The position numbers were made by a program, and so were the translations under genes. The notes beneath the pieces are model-generated. The model saw only the letters and a program-made list of their open reading frames with translations, made no database searches and was not told the origin of the DNA. Shown piece after piece: positions 1 through 8,333 of a stretch of DNA of 64,000 nt (the stretch's first letter is position 1; every line of letters begins with the position of its first letter). The stretch comes from DATBLY01 sp963705545 (lineage in GTDB: Bacteria > Actinomycetota > UBA4738 > HRBIN12): contig CAVPJX010000001.1 of assembly GCA_963705545.1 (NCBI GenBank), positions 1,178,001-1,242,000 on the forward strand. The letters run 5' to 3'.

Positions 1-101
1 AGCTGGAAGCGCAGGTTGAAGAGCTCTTCCTTCGCGGACTCGATCCGATCCACGAGCTCCTCGTCCGGCAGCTCACGCAGCTCTGCAGCCTTGCTGGCCA
101 T
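1..101 (-). CDS. rpmC: 50S ribosomal protein L29, 5' part only
   Basis: The first 33 or so residues of L29 are visible, starting at an ATG (99-101), before the gene runs off the window edge. The start reads MASKAAELRELPDEELVDRI and continues with the KEELFNLRFQ core typical of L29, a small protein near the peptide exit tunnel of the large subunit. It follows rplP with no spacer: the rplP TAG ends at 102 and the rpmC ATG begins at 101, as expected for the L16-L29 junction of the S10 operon. Only the truncation by the window edge is unusual. Confidence 0.9.
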   Translation of the reverse strand, partial: MASKAAELRELPDEELVDRIESAKEELFNLRFQ

Positions 102-515
102 CTACTCCCCCACCCGCGAGATGAACTTCGTCTTGATCGGCAGCTTGTGCTGGGCCCGGCTCATCGCCTCACGCGCGAGGCTCTCGGGGACCCCGGCCAA
201 CTCGAACATCACGCGGCCCGGCTTGACGACCGCGACCCATCCCTCGGGGTTGCCCTTCCCCGAGCCCATCCGCGTCTCGGCGGGCTTCTTCGTGAAGGGC
301 TTGTCGGGGAAGATGTTGATCCACACCTTCCCGCCACGGCGGATGTGGCGCGTGATCGCGACGCGCGCCGCTTCGATCTGACGGTTCGTGATCCACGCCG
401 GCTCGAGGGCAACCAGGCCGTAGTCGCCGAACTGGATCTCGGTCCCGCCCTTCGCCATGCCGCGGCGACGACCTCGATGCACCTTGCGGTGCTTGACCTT
501 CTTGGGCGCGAGCAT
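102..515 (-). CDS. rplP: 50S ribosomal protein L16
   Basis: Encodes 137 residues, the usual length for L16, a large-subunit protein close to the A-site and the peptidyl transferase centre. The N-terminus MLAPKKVKHRKVHRGRRRG and the internal PETRMGSGKGNPEGWVAVV block are classic L16 sequence. The ATG overlaps the last base of the rpsC stop codon (TGATG), so translation is probably coupled to rpsC. Part of the S10 operon, between rpsC and rpmC. Confidence 0.97.
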   Translation of the reverse strand: MLAPKKVKHRKVHRGRRRGMAKGGTEIQFGDYGLVALEPAWITNRQIEAARVAITRHIRRGGKVWINIFPDKPFTKKPAETRMGSGKGNPEGWVAVVKPGRVMFELAGVPESLAREAMSRAQHKLPIKTKFISRVGE

Positions 516-1474
516 CAGGCGTCACCACCCTCCGCGGGTGCCTCGGGCACCGCGGCGTCCGGCGCGGGAGCGGGTTGCGCGGCCTCGGGCGCGGGAGCGG
601 GTTGCGCGGCCTCGGGCGCGGGAGCGGGTTGCGCGGCCTCGGGCGCGGGAGCGGGTTGCGCGGCCTCGGGCGCGGGAGCGGGTTGCGCGGCCTCGGGCGC
701 GGGAGCGGGTTGCGCGGCCTCGGCCGTCGCCGACCTCCGTCGCGGAGGCGCCGGCTGCGCGTCGGCGCCGGCGCGACCGCCACCGCCGACCCGGGCGCGA
801 GCCAAGGCGCGCTCGGTCTCCTGCTCGCGGTACGGGATCTCGTCGCCGTGGTAGATCCACACCTTCACGCCGATCTGTCCGAACGTCGTCTTCGCCTCTG
901 CCGTGCCGTAGTCCACCTTCGCGCGCAGCGTGTGCAGGGGCACCCGACCCTCGCGGTACCACTCGCGGCGCGACATCTCGGTGCCACCGAGGCGTCCGGC
1001 CGCCTGGACCTTGACGCCGAGGGCACCGGCACGCATCGCGGTCTGGACCGCCCGCCGCATCGCGCGACGGAACGCCACCCGACCGACGAGCTGCTCGGCG
1101 ACCCCTTGGGCGAGGAGCGCCGCATCGGTCTCCGGACGCGACTCGCTCGCTGCCTGGTTCATGTCCTCGACCTTCACGTCGACGCGCTTCTTCGTGTAGC
1201 GCTCGATGTCCTTTCGCAGGCGATCCACCTCCGCGCCCTTGCGCCCGATCACGATGCCGGGGCGTGCGGTGCGGATGAAGACCCAGATCTGATCGCCCTT
1301 GCGCTCGATGTCGATCGACGAGATGCCCGCGCGGGACAGCCGGGATCGGATGTGTTTGCGGATCCAGACGTCCTCGTGGAGCTGGTCCGCGTAGTCCTTG
1401 CGCGCGTACCAGTTGGACTTCCAGGGGTAGATGACCCCCAGTCGGAACCCGTACGGGTTGACCTTGTGACCCAC
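515..1474 (-). CDS. rpsC: 30S ribosomal protein S3 with an Ala/Pro-rich C-terminal tail
   Basis: Encodes 319 residues. The first ~215 are a normal S3: VGHKVNPYGFRLGVIYPWKS at the start, a KH domain with the GRKGAEVDRL loop, and the C-terminal domain with the GRLGGTEMSRREWYREGRVP block. S3 sits at the mRNA entry channel of the small subunit. The GTG start (1472-1474) overlaps the rplV TAG by one base. Beyond the conserved domain is a tail of about 100 residues, starting with an Ala/Arg stretch and passing into six copies of a nine-residue AAQPAPAPE-type unit, then an acidic end. Most bacterial S3 proteins are 210-240 residues, so this tail is an unusual addition; C-terminal extensions do occur in some actinobacterial S3 proteins. 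Its function is not known. Confidence 0.96.
   Translation of the reverse strand: MGHKVNPYGFRLGVIYPWKSNWYARKDYADQLHEDVWIRKHIRSRLSRAGISSIDIERKGDQIWVFIRTARPGIVIGRKGAEVDRLRKDIERYTKKRVDVKVEDMNQAASESRPETDAALLAQGVAEQLVGRVAFRRAMRRAVQTAMRAGALGVKVQAAGRLGGTEMSRREWYREGRVPLHTLRAKVDYGTAEAKTTFGQIGVKVWIYHGDEIPYREQETERALARARVGGGGRAGADAQPAPPRRRSATAEAAQPAPAPEAAQPAPAPEAAQPAPAPEAAQPAPAPEAAQPAPAPEAAQPAPAPDAAVPEAPAEGGDA
561..722. repeat. Six perfect 27-bp tandem repeats inside rpsC
   Basis: Six head-to-tail copies of a 27-bp unit (561-587, 588-614, 615-641, 642-668, 669-695, 696-722) with no base difference between copies by eye. The unit length is a multiple of three, so copy-number change keeps the rpsC frame and only alters the length of the Ala-Gln-Pro-Ala-Pro-Ala-Pro-Glu-Ala tail. 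Perfect identity suggests recent expansion or frequent unequal exchange. There are no spacers between copies, so this is not a CRISPR array. Confidence 0.97.
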
Positions 1475-1818
1475 TAGCCCTCGTCTCCCATCGTCTTCAC
1501 CACGACCGTCACGTGCGAGGTCCGCTTCCGGACCCGCGTCGCGCGTCCGTAGGCGCGAGGCCGGAAGCGTCGCAACGTCGGCCCCTCGTCCACCCACGCC
1601 CGCTCCACCAACAGGTTGTCCGCGATCACGCCCGGCTGCCGCTCGGCGTTCGCCACGGCCGAGTCGAGGAGCTTCTCGACGTCGCGCGAGGCCCCGAGGG
1701 GCGAGAAGCGGAGGATCCGGCGGGCCTCCTGCACGTGCTGCCCGCGGATCAGGTCCACGACCCGCCGCATCTTGCGCGGCGATGTCCGGACGTACTTCAC
1801 GCTCGCTCGGGCCTCCAT
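1474..1818 (-). CDS. rplV: 50S ribosomal protein L22
   Basis: Encodes 114 residues starting MEARASVKYVRTSPRKMRRV, the characteristic L22 N-terminus; L22 lines the nascent-peptide exit tunnel. The C-terminal hairpin region is present (TLRRFRPRAYGRATRVRKRT followed by SHVTVVV). The ATG at 1816-1818 was chosen because L22 similarity begins there and the rpsS stop lies just upstream; the frame stays open further upstream but that part overlaps rpsS. Its TAG overlaps the rpsC GTG by one base. Confidence 0.96.
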   Translation of the reverse strand: MEARASVKYVRTSPRKMRRVVDLIRGQHVQEARRILRFSPLGASRDVEKLLDSAVANAERQPGVIADNLLVERAWVDEGPTLRRFRPRAYGRATRVRKRTSHVTVVVKTMGDEG

Positions 1819-1820
1819 GT

Positions 1821-2102
1821 TCAGCGCACCCCCGTCCGACGCTCGGATCCGGCGTGCGACCGGAACGTGCGCGTCGGCGCGAACTCGCCGAGCTTGTGCC
1901 CGACCATCGACTCGGAGATGAACACCGGGACATGCTTGCGGCCGTCGTGCACGGCGATCGTGTGCCCGATCATGTCGGGCACGATCGTCGAGCGTCGTGA
2001 CCAGGTCTTCACGACGCGCTTGTCGTTCTTCCTGTTCATCTCGTCGACCTTGACCATCAGATGCTCGTCGACGAACGGGCCCTTCTTCACAGACCTCGGC
2101 AT
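1821..2102 (-). CDS. rpsS: 30S ribosomal protein S19
   Basis: Encodes 93 residues, the standard length for S19, which contacts 16S rRNA in the head of the small subunit together with S13. The sequence opens MPRSVKKGPFVDEHLMVKV and contains TWSRRSTIVPDMIGHTIAVH and GHKLGEFAPTRTFR, all diagnostic. The ATG overlaps the rplB TGA (TGATG, 2100-2104). The frame is open upstream into rplB, but S19 homology starts at this ATG. Confidence 0.97.
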   Translation of the reverse strand: MPRSVKKGPFVDEHLMVKVDEMNRKNDKRVVKTWSRRSTIVPDMIGHTIAVHDGRKHVPVFISESMVGHKLGEFAPTRTFRSHAGSERRTGVR

Positions 2103-2932
2103 CAGCCACGACCCTTCCCACGGCGCCGGACGATGTCCTTGTTCGACGCCTTGTTCTTCTTCCTCGTCCGACCTTCCTTCTTGCCCCAGGGCGACGTCGG
2201 GTGTCGACCGCCGGAGGACTTGCCCTCCCCGCCGCCCAACGGGTGGTCGACGGGGTTCATCGCCACGCCGCGGACCGACGGACGCCGGTTCTTCCACCGA
2301 GCTCGCCCGGCCTTGCCGAGCGAGATCAGCTCGTGCTCCGGGTTGCTCACCACGCCCACCGTCGCCTTGCACGTAGCGGGGACGAGGCGCGTCTCGCCCG
2401 AGGGGAGGCGCAGGGTCGCCTTGGCGCCCTCCTTCGCCATCAGCTGGACGCTCGTGCCCGCCGAGCGCGCCATCTTGGCGCCGGCGCCGGGCTTCAGCTC
2501 GATCGCGTGCACGACGGTCCCGACCGGGATGTTGCGCAGCGGCAGCGCGTTGCCGGGGCGGATCTCGGCATCGGGTCCCGACATCAGGCGGTCGCCGACC
2601 GAAACGCCCTGCGGCGCAAGGATGTAGCGCTTCTCGCCGTCGGCGTAATGGAGCAGCGCGATCCTCGCGCTCCGGTTCGGGTCGTACTCGATGTGCGCCA
2701 CCTTGGCCGGAACGCCGTCCTTGTTCCGACGGAAGTCGATGATCCGGAACCGACGCTTGGTGCCGCCGCCCTGGTGCCGAGCGGTGATCCGGCCGTGGAC
2801 GTTGCGCCCGGCCTTCTTCCGACCCTTCGCGACCAACGACTTCTCGGGCCGAGACCGCGTGATCTCGTCGAAGGAGGACACGCTGGCGCCGCGGCGTCCC
2901 GGTGTCGTCGGCTTGTACTTACGGACGGCCAT
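2102..2932 (-). CDS. rplB: 50S ribosomal protein L2
   Basis: Encodes 276 residues, normal for L2, a protein needed for subunit association and peptidyl transferase activity. It begins MAVRKYKPTTPGRRGASVSS. The C-terminal part has VRGVAMNPVDHPLGGGEGKS, which includes the conserved histidine of the GGG-containing loop near the catalytic centre. It lies 3 bp after rplW and overlaps the rpsS start by one base, in S10-operon order. Confidence 0.98.
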   Translation of the reverse strand: MAVRKYKPTTPGRRGASVSSFDEITRSRPEKSLVAKGRKKAGRNVHGRITARHQGGGTKRRFRIIDFRRNKDGVPAKVAHIEYDPNRSARIALLHYADGEKRYILAPQGVSVGDRLMSGPDAEIRPGNALPLRNIPVGTVVHAIELKPGAGAKMARSAGTSVQLMAKEGAKATLRLPSGETRLVPATCKATVGVVSNPEHELISLGKAGRARWKNRRPSVRGVAMNPVDHPLGGGEGKSSGGRHPTSPWGKKEGRTRKKNKASNKDIVRRRGKGRG

Positions 2933-2935
2933 GAC

Positions 2936-3226
2936 TCACTTCCCCAGCTCGAAGATCTCGATCGCGTCGCCCTCGGCGAGCGTCACGATCGCGCGCTTCT
3001 CGTCGGCGCGCTTGCCCTTCGTCCACCCGCGGCGCTTGACCTTCCCGCGCCGATTCAACGTGTTCACCGAGGTCACACGAACGTCCCAGATCGTCTGGAC
3101 GGCCTCCTTGATCTGGGTCTTGTTCGCCCGGCGGTCGACCAGGAACGTGTACGAGTTCAGCTCCAGCCCGGCGTAGGACTTCTCCGAGACGATCGGGCGG
3201 ATGATGACGTCGCGCGGCGACTTCAT
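2936..3226 (-). CDS. rplW: 50S ribosomal protein L23
   Basis: Encodes 96 residues; L23 sits at the exit of the polypeptide tunnel and is the docking site for trigger factor and SRP. The start MKSPRDVIIRPIVSEKSYAG and the TFLVDRRANKTQIKEAVQTI core are diagnostic. The ATG (3224-3226) shares an ATGA overlap with the end of rplD. The frame is open further upstream but that stretch is rplD read out of frame. Confidence 0.96.
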   Translation of the reverse strand: MKSPRDVIIRPIVSEKSYAGLELNSYTFLVDRRANKTQIKEAVQTIWDVRVTSVNTLNRRGKVKRRGWTKGKRADEKRAIVTLAEGDAIEIFELGK

Positions 3227-3906
3227 GCCTCGACCTCCCCGTCCTCGCCCGTGGCGTCCATCGAGGCCGCCGCACCCGCCGATGCGGCTGCCTTGCCCTC
3301 GAGGACATCGAGAGCCGCGGTCGTGAACACGACGCGGTCCGCACGCAGGACGTCGTAGGTGCTCAGGCTCGGCGCGAACGTCACCCGGACGCTCCGGAGG
3401 TTCCGGAACGACCTCTCGATCGTCTCGTCCGGCGCAGGCAGGACGACGAGGACCTTCCCGTCGGCCTCCAATGCCCCGAGCAACGCGACGGCCTCGCGCG
3501 TCTTCGGGACATCGAAGGACGGATCCTCGACGGCCACGAGCTTGCCGCTCTGCAGCGCGTCGGTGAGCGCCGAGCGGAGCGCGCCACGCCTCATCTTCTT
3601 GTTGACCCGTAGGTCGTGCGAGCGAGGCTGAGGACCGTGGGAGATGCCGCCGCCGACCCACTGTGGGGACCGGATCGACCCCTGCCGAGCCCGGCCGGTT
3701 CCCTTCTGACGCCACGGCTTCTTGCCGCCGCCCGCGACGTCTCCGCGGGTCTTCGTGCTGTGGGTCCCCGCGCGGAGGCTGGCGAGGCCGGCGATCACGA
3801 CCTGGTGCATCAGCGGGACGTTCACCGTGGAGGCGAAGATCTCGTCCGGGAGCTCGCGGCTGCCCGCCCTCGTCCCTGCCGGATCGAAGACGTCGATCGT
3901 CGCCAT
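3223..3906 (-). CDS. rplD: 50S ribosomal protein L4
   Basis: Encodes 227 residues of L4, whose loop reaches into the exit tunnel. The conserved loop KTRGDVAGGGKKPWRQKGTG followed by RARQGSIRSPQWVGGG is visible around residues 53-85. The ATG at 3904-3906 is preferred because an AAGGGG Shine-Dalgarno lies about 6 nt upstream; an in-frame GTG immediately before it (3909) is an alternative. The C-terminus ends in an Ala-rich, acidic stretch (KAAASAGAAASMDATGEDGE) a little longer than usual. Confidence 0.96.
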   Translation of the reverse strand: MATIDVFDPAGTRAGSRELPDEIFASTVNVPLMHQVVIAGLASLRAGTHSTKTRGDVAGGGKKPWRQKGTGRARQGSIRSPQWVGGGISHGPQPRSHDLRVNKKMRRGALRSALTDALQSGKLVAVEDPSFDVPKTREAVALLGALEADGKVLVVLPAPDETIERSFRNLRSVRVTFAPSLSTYDVLRADRVVFTTAALDVLEGKAAASAGAAASMDATGEDGEVEA

Positions 3907-4559
3907 CACGCCCCCTTCCCCGCCGGGGCCTTCACGGCCGAACGCACCATCACGAGTCCACCGTTCGGTCCAGGGACCGCGCCCTTGACCAAGAGCAGGT
4001 TCCGCTCGGCGTCGGCCTGGACGACCTCGAGGTTCAGGACGGTGACGCGTTGGTTCCCGTGGTGGCCCGCCATCCGCATGCCTTTGAAGACGCGGGATGG
4101 CGTCGCGCAGGCGCCGATCGATCCCGGGGACCGGTGCTTGCGCTCGGTCCCGTGGCTCGCACCGAGGCCGCCGAACCCGTGGCGCTTCATGACGCCGGCG
4201 AAGCCCTTGCCCTTCGACACCCCGACCACGTCCGCCCGCTCACCGGCGGCGAACAGGTCGGCTCGGAGCTCTTGCCCGGGCGTGTAGCTGGCGGCGTCGT
4301 CGGTGCGGAGCTCGACGAGGTGGCGTCCGGGCTGACCGCCGTGCGCGTCGAAATGACCCTGCATCGGCTTCGTCAGGTCGTTGCGCCGCGGCTCGGCGAA
4401 GGCGAGCTGGACGGCGTCGTAGCCGTCGTGTTCCTTCGTCTTGACCTGCGCGACGAAGCACGGGCCGGCCTTGATGACCGTCACCGGCACCGCGCGGGTG
4501 TCCTCGAAGATCTGGGTCATGCCCAGCTTCTCGCCCAAGATGCCCTTCACGTCACCCAT
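3906..4559 (-). CDS. rplC: 50S ribosomal protein L3
   Basis: Encodes 217 residues of L3, an early-assembling large-subunit protein that contacts the peptidyl transferase centre. It contains GEKLGMTQIFEDTRAVPVTV near the N-terminus, KGKGFAGVMKRHGFGGLGAS and GSIGACATPSRVFKGMRMAG, the standard L3 signatures, including the conserved glutamine-free GGLGASHG loop of this lineage. It is separated from rpsJ by 2 bp and ends in a TGATG junction with rplD. Confidence 0.97.
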   Translation of the reverse strand: MGDVKGILGEKLGMTQIFEDTRAVPVTVIKAGPCFVAQVKTKEHDGYDAVQLAFAEPRRNDLTKPMQGHFDAHGGQPGRHLVELRTDDAASYTPGQELRADLFAAGERADVVGVSKGKGFAGVMKRHGFGGLGASHGTERKHRSPGSIGACATPSRVFKGMRMAGHHGNQRVTVLNLEVVQADAERNLLLVKGAVPGPNGGLVMVRSAVKAPAGKGA

Positions 4560-4561
4560 CC

Positions 4562-4870
4562 TCAGAGCTTGATCTCGATGTCCACTCCGGCCGACAGGTT
4601 CAGGCGTTGCAGCTCCTGCACCGTCTTGGAGGTGGCGTCGACGATGTCGATCAACCGCTTGTGCGTGAGCATCTGGAAGTGCTCACGTGAGTCCTTGTAC
4701 TTGTGCGGCGACCGGATGACCGTGTAGATACGGCGCTCGGTCGGCAGCGGCACCGGTCCGACGACCTTCGCGCCGGTGCGTGTCACGTGCTCGACGATGT
4801 CGCGCGCCGCCACGTCCAGCATCCGGTGGTCGTACGCCCGGAGCTTGATGCGGATCTTCGGTCCTGCCAC
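4562..4870 (-). CDS. rpsJ: 30S ribosomal protein S10
   Basis: Encodes 102 residues, standard for S10 (NusE), which works both in the ribosome and in NusG/NusB-dependent antitermination. MAGPKIRIKLRAYDHRMLDV and the GPVPLPTERRIYTVIRSPHK motif are diagnostic. It is the first gene of the S10 group here and follows tuf after 31 bp, so it may be transcribed with the str operon as well as from a local promoter that I could not identify. Confidence 0.97.
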   Translation of the reverse strand: MAGPKIRIKLRAYDHRMLDVAARDIVEHVTRTGAKVVGPVPLPTERRIYTVIRSPHKYKDSREHFQMLTHKRLIDIVDATSKTVQELQRLNLSAGVDIEIKL

Positions 4871-4901
4871 TCGCGCCTTCTCTCTCGTCCGCTCCGTCGC
4901 C

Positions 4902-6086
4902 CTACTTCAGGATCTTCGTCACGCGGCCGGCACCCACGGTGCGGCCACCCTCGCGGATCGCGAACCGCAGGCCCTCTTCCATGGCGATCGGGGCGATCAT
5001 CTCGACCGTCATCTCGACGTTGTCGCCCGGCATCACCATCTCGACGCCCTCGGGCAGGTTCGCCGTGCCGGTGACGTCGGTCGTGCGGAAGTAGAACTGC
5101 GGGCGGTAGCCGTTGAAGAACGGCGTGTGCCGGCCGCCCTCGTCCTTGGACAGGATGTAGACCTGGGCCGTGAAGTTCGTGTGCGGGGTGATCGAGCCCG
5201 GGGTCGCGAGCACCTGGCCGCGCTCGACCTCGTCCTTGTCGATCCCGCGCAGCAAGATCCCGACGTTGTCGCCGGCCTGGACCTCATCGAGCAGCTTGCG
5301 GAACATCTCGAGGTCGGTGGCGGTCGTCTTGCGGGTGTCGCGGATCCCGACGATCTCGACCTCGGACATCTTGGCGAGCTTGCCCTGCTCCACGCGGCCG
5401 GTCACGACCGTGCCGCGCCCGGTGATCGAGAACACGTCCTCGATCGGCATCAGGAACGGCTTGTCGGTCTCGCGCACCGGCTCGGCGATGTAGGTGTCGC
5501 AGGCCTGCATCAGCTCGTCGATCTTGCCGACCCACGCCTCGTCGCCCTCCAGCGCCTTCAGCGCCGAGACCTGGATCACGGGGGTGTCGTCGCCGGGGAA
5601 CTCGTAGGAGGTGAGCAGCTCACGGACCTCGAGCTCGACGAGCTCGAGCAGCTCGGGGTCGTCGACCATGTCGCACTTGTTGAGCGCGACCACGATGTAG
5701 GGGACGCCGACCTGGCGGGCGAGCAGCACGTGCTCGCGGGTCTGGGGCATCGGGCCGTCGGCCGCGGAGACCACCAGGATCGCGCCGTCGATCTGGGCGG
5801 CTCCGGTGATCATGTTCTTGATGTAGTCGGCGTGGCCCGGCATGTCGACGTGGGCGTAGTGACGGTTCTCGGTCTCGTACTCCACGTGGGCGATCGCGAT
5901 CGTGATGCCGCGCTCGCGCTCCTCCGGCGCCTTGTCGATCTCATCGAACGGCGTGAACTGCGCGAGGCCCTTGTCGGCCTGGCGCTTGGTGATCGCCGCC
6001 GTGAGCGTCGTCTTGCCGTGGTCGATGTGACCCATCGTGCCGATGTTGACGTGCGGCTTCGTCCGCTCGAACTTCTGCTTGCCCAT
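4902..6086 (-). CDS. tuf: Elongation factor Tu, copy 1
   Basis: Encodes 394 residues of EF-Tu, the GTPase that delivers aminoacyl-tRNA to the ribosome. The P-loop GHIDHGKTT (residues 19-27), DMPGHADY, NKCD and the SALKALEG G-domain motifs are present, followed by the two beta-barrel domains (GRGTVVTGRVEQGKL; GYRPQFYFRTTDVTG). A GGAGGG Shine-Dalgarno precedes the ATG. It sits in the canonical str-operon position after fusA. The same protein is encoded at 29137-30321 and the two reading frames appear identical at the DNA level; this copy ends in TAG, the other in TGA. Confidence 0.99.
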   Translation of the reverse strand: MGKQKFERTKPHVNIGTMGHIDHGKTTLTAAITKRQADKGLAQFTPFDEIDKAPEERERGITIAIAHVEYETENRHYAHVDMPGHADYIKNMITGAAQIDGAILVVSAADGPMPQTREHVLLARQVGVPYIVVALNKCDMVDDPELLELVELEVRELLTSYEFPGDDTPVIQVSALKALEGDEAWVGKIDELMQACDTYIAEPVRETDKPFLMPIEDVFSITGRGTVVTGRVEQGKLAKMSEVEIVGIRDTRKTTATDLEMFRKLLDEVQAGDNVGILLRGIDKDEVERGQVLATPGSITPHTNFTAQVYILSKDEGGRHTPFFNGYRPQFYFRTTDVTGTANLPEGVEMVMPGDNVEMTVEMIAPIAMEEGLRFAIREGGRTVGAGRVTKILK

Positions 6087-6115
6087 GTCGTTCCCTCCCC
6101 TCGCCCGGCTCCGGG

Positions 6116-8272
6116 CTACTCCCCGGTCACCCGGGCGACGATCTCTTTCGCGATCTGCGCTGGCACCTCGTGGTAGGCGTGCAGCTGCATCGGGCTGTGC
6201 GCGGCGCGACCCTGCGTCCGTGAACGGAGCTCGGTCGCGTAGCCGAAGAGCTCTGCCAGCGGCACGAGCACGAGGATCGACTTCTGGCCGCCGCGGTCGT
6301 CGATGCGCTCGATCCGCCCTCGGCGCGCGGTGACGTCGCCCATCACGTCACCCATGAACTCCTCCGGCGTGGTCACCTCGAACTCCATGACCGGTTCGAG
6401 CAGCACGGGGTCGGCCCGGCGGGCCGCCTCCTTGACAGCCATCGAGCCCGCGATCTTGAACGCCATCTCAGACGAGTCGACCTCGTGGTACGACCCGTCG
6501 GTCAGCGTGGCGCGGACGTCGACCATCGGATACCCGGCCAGGATCCCGTTGTCGAGCGCCTCCTGGATCCCCTGGTCGACCGCCGGGATGTACTCGCGCG
6601 GGATCTTGCCGCCGACGATCTTGTTGATGAACTCGTAGCCACCGCCGGGGCCGGTCGGCTCCAGGTCGATCACGACGTGCCCGAACTGACCGCGACCACC
6701 CGTCTGCCGGACGAACCGCGCCTCGACCTTGTGGGCCTCGCGACGGATCGTCTCGCGGTAGGCCACCTGCGGCTTGCCGACGTTCGCATCGACGCTGAAC
6801 TCGCGCTTCAGACGGTCGACCAGGATGTCGAGGTGGAGCTCGCCCATCCCCGAGATGACGGTCTGCCCGGTCTCGTCGTCGTACTTCACGACGAACGTCG
6901 GGTCCTCGTCGGCGAGCTTCGCGAGTCCGTTGCCGAGCTTGTCTTGATCGGCCTTCGTCTTCGGCTCGACCGCGACCGAGATCACCGGCGTCGGGAACGT
7001 GATCGTCTCCAGGATCACCGGCTGGTCGGGATCGCAGATCGTGTCGCCGGTGGTGGCGTGCTTCAGCCCGACGACCGCGACGATATCGCCGGTATAGGCG
7101 GCGTCCTTGTCCTCGCGATGGTTCGCGTGCATCTGGAGGATGCGCCCGATGCGCTCCTTCCGGTCCTTCGTGGAGTCCACGACGTGCGACCCCGCCTTCA
7201 GGACCCCCGAGTACACCCGGAGGTACGTGAGGCGGCCGACGTAGGGGTCGGACATGATCTTGAACGCGAGCGCCGAGAACGGCTCATCGTCGCTGGCGTG
7301 CCGGACCACCTGATCGCCCGCCGTGGTCGTCCCCTCCACCGGAGGAACGTCGAGCGGGGAGGGCAGGTAGTGGACGATCGCATCCAGCAGCGGCTGGACC
7401 CCCTTGTTCTTGAACGCGGAACCGACGAGGACCGGGACCCCCTCGCCCGCGAGGGTCGCGCGACGGATCGCGCGCCGCAGCTCGTCGACGGTGGGCTCCT
7501 CCTCATGCACGAACTTCTCCATCAGGGACTCGTCGTGATCGGCGAGCTTCTCGAAGAGGTCGTGTCGGCCGGCGCGGGCGGCGTCGAGGTAGTCATCGGG
7601 GATGTCGGTGTCCTTCCACTCCTCGCCCATCTCGCCTTCCCAGTAGTGGCCCTTCATCTCGATGAGATCGATCACGCCGTGGAATTCGGCCTCGGCACCC
7701 CAAGGCAGTTGGAGCACGAGGGGGTTCGCGCTCAGGCGGTCGACGATCATCTCGACCGTTCGGCCGAAGTCCGCCCCGGTGCGGTCCATCTTGTTGATGA
7801 AGCACATCCGAGGGACCCGGTAGCGATCGGCCTGGCGCCACACCGTCTCGGTCTGGGGCTCGACGCCCGCGACCGAGTCGAAGACCGCGACGGCACCGTC
7901 GAGGACGCGGAGGCTGCGCTCGACCTCCACGGTGAAGTCGACGTGGCCCGGGGTGTCGATGATGTTGATCCAGTGGCCCTTCCACTGGCAGGTGGTGGCG
8001 GCGGACGTGATCGTGATGCCGCGCTCCCGTTCCTGAACCATCCAGTCCATCTGCGCGGTGCCCTCGTGGACCTCGCCGATCTTGTACGCCTTGCCGGTGT
8101 AGTACAGGATCCGTTCGGTCGTCGTGGTCTTGCCCGCGTCGATGTGGGCCATGATCCCGATGTTGCGCGTGCGCGCCAGCGGGTACTCACGGATATCCAG
8201 GCCCTTGCCGGGCCTGCCCTTGACGTCCTGGTCGGTCTGTGCCACCTGCATCTTCTCCGCGGGGACCGCCAT
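6116..8272 (-). CDS. fusA: Elongation factor G
   Basis: Encodes 718 residues of the translocase EF-G. The G-domain starts after an extra N-terminal stretch of about 30 residues: AHIDAGKT at 42-49, then DTPGHVDFTVEVERSL and NKMDRTGADF. Domains II to V follow, with RREFSVDANVGKPQVAYRET and the C-terminal MGDVMGDVTARRGRIERID motif. Length is slightly above the usual 690-705 because of the N-terminal extension; the ATG at 8270-8272 has a weak purine-rich site upstream. Lies between rpsG and tuf in the str operon. Confidence 0.98.
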   Translation of the reverse strand: MAVPAEKMQVAQTDQDVKGRPGKGLDIREYPLARTRNIGIMAHIDAGKTTTTERILYYTGKAYKIGEVHEGTAQMDWMVQERERGITITSAATTCQWKGHWINIIDTPGHVDFTVEVERSLRVLDGAVAVFDSVAGVEPQTETVWRQADRYRVPRMCFINKMDRTGADFGRTVEMIVDRLSANPLVLQLPWGAEAEFHGVIDLIEMKGHYWEGEMGEEWKDTDIPDDYLDAARAGRHDLFEKLADHDESLMEKFVHEEEPTVDELRRAIRRATLAGEGVPVLVGSAFKNKGVQPLLDAIVHYLPSPLDVPPVEGTTTAGDQVVRHASDDEPFSALAFKIMSDPYVGRLTYLRVYSGVLKAGSHVVDSTKDRKERIGRILQMHANHREDKDAAYTGDIVAVVGLKHATTGDTICDPDQPVILETITFPTPVISVAVEPKTKADQDKLGNGLAKLADEDPTFVVKYDDETGQTVISGMGELHLDILVDRLKREFSVDANVGKPQVAYRETIRREAHKVEARFVRQTGGRGQFGHVVIDLEPTGPGGGYEFINKIVGGKIPREYIPAVDQGIQEALDNGILAGYPMVDVRATLTDGSYHEVDSSEMAFKIAGSMAVKEAARRADPVLLEPVMEFEVTTPEEFMGDVMGDVTARRGRIERIDDRGGQKSILVLVPLAELFGYATELRSRTQGRAAHSPMQLHAYHEVPAQIAKEIVARVTGE

Positions 8273-8333
8273 CAGCCGGTCCCCCTCTCACCAGAAACCG
8301 GCCCCGAGAGGCCGGCTCGACGTTTCCCTTCGA

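Noticed and set aside
561..722. CRISPR array
   Set aside because: The repeats are directly adjacent with no spacers and are in frame with rpsC, so this is a coding minisatellite.
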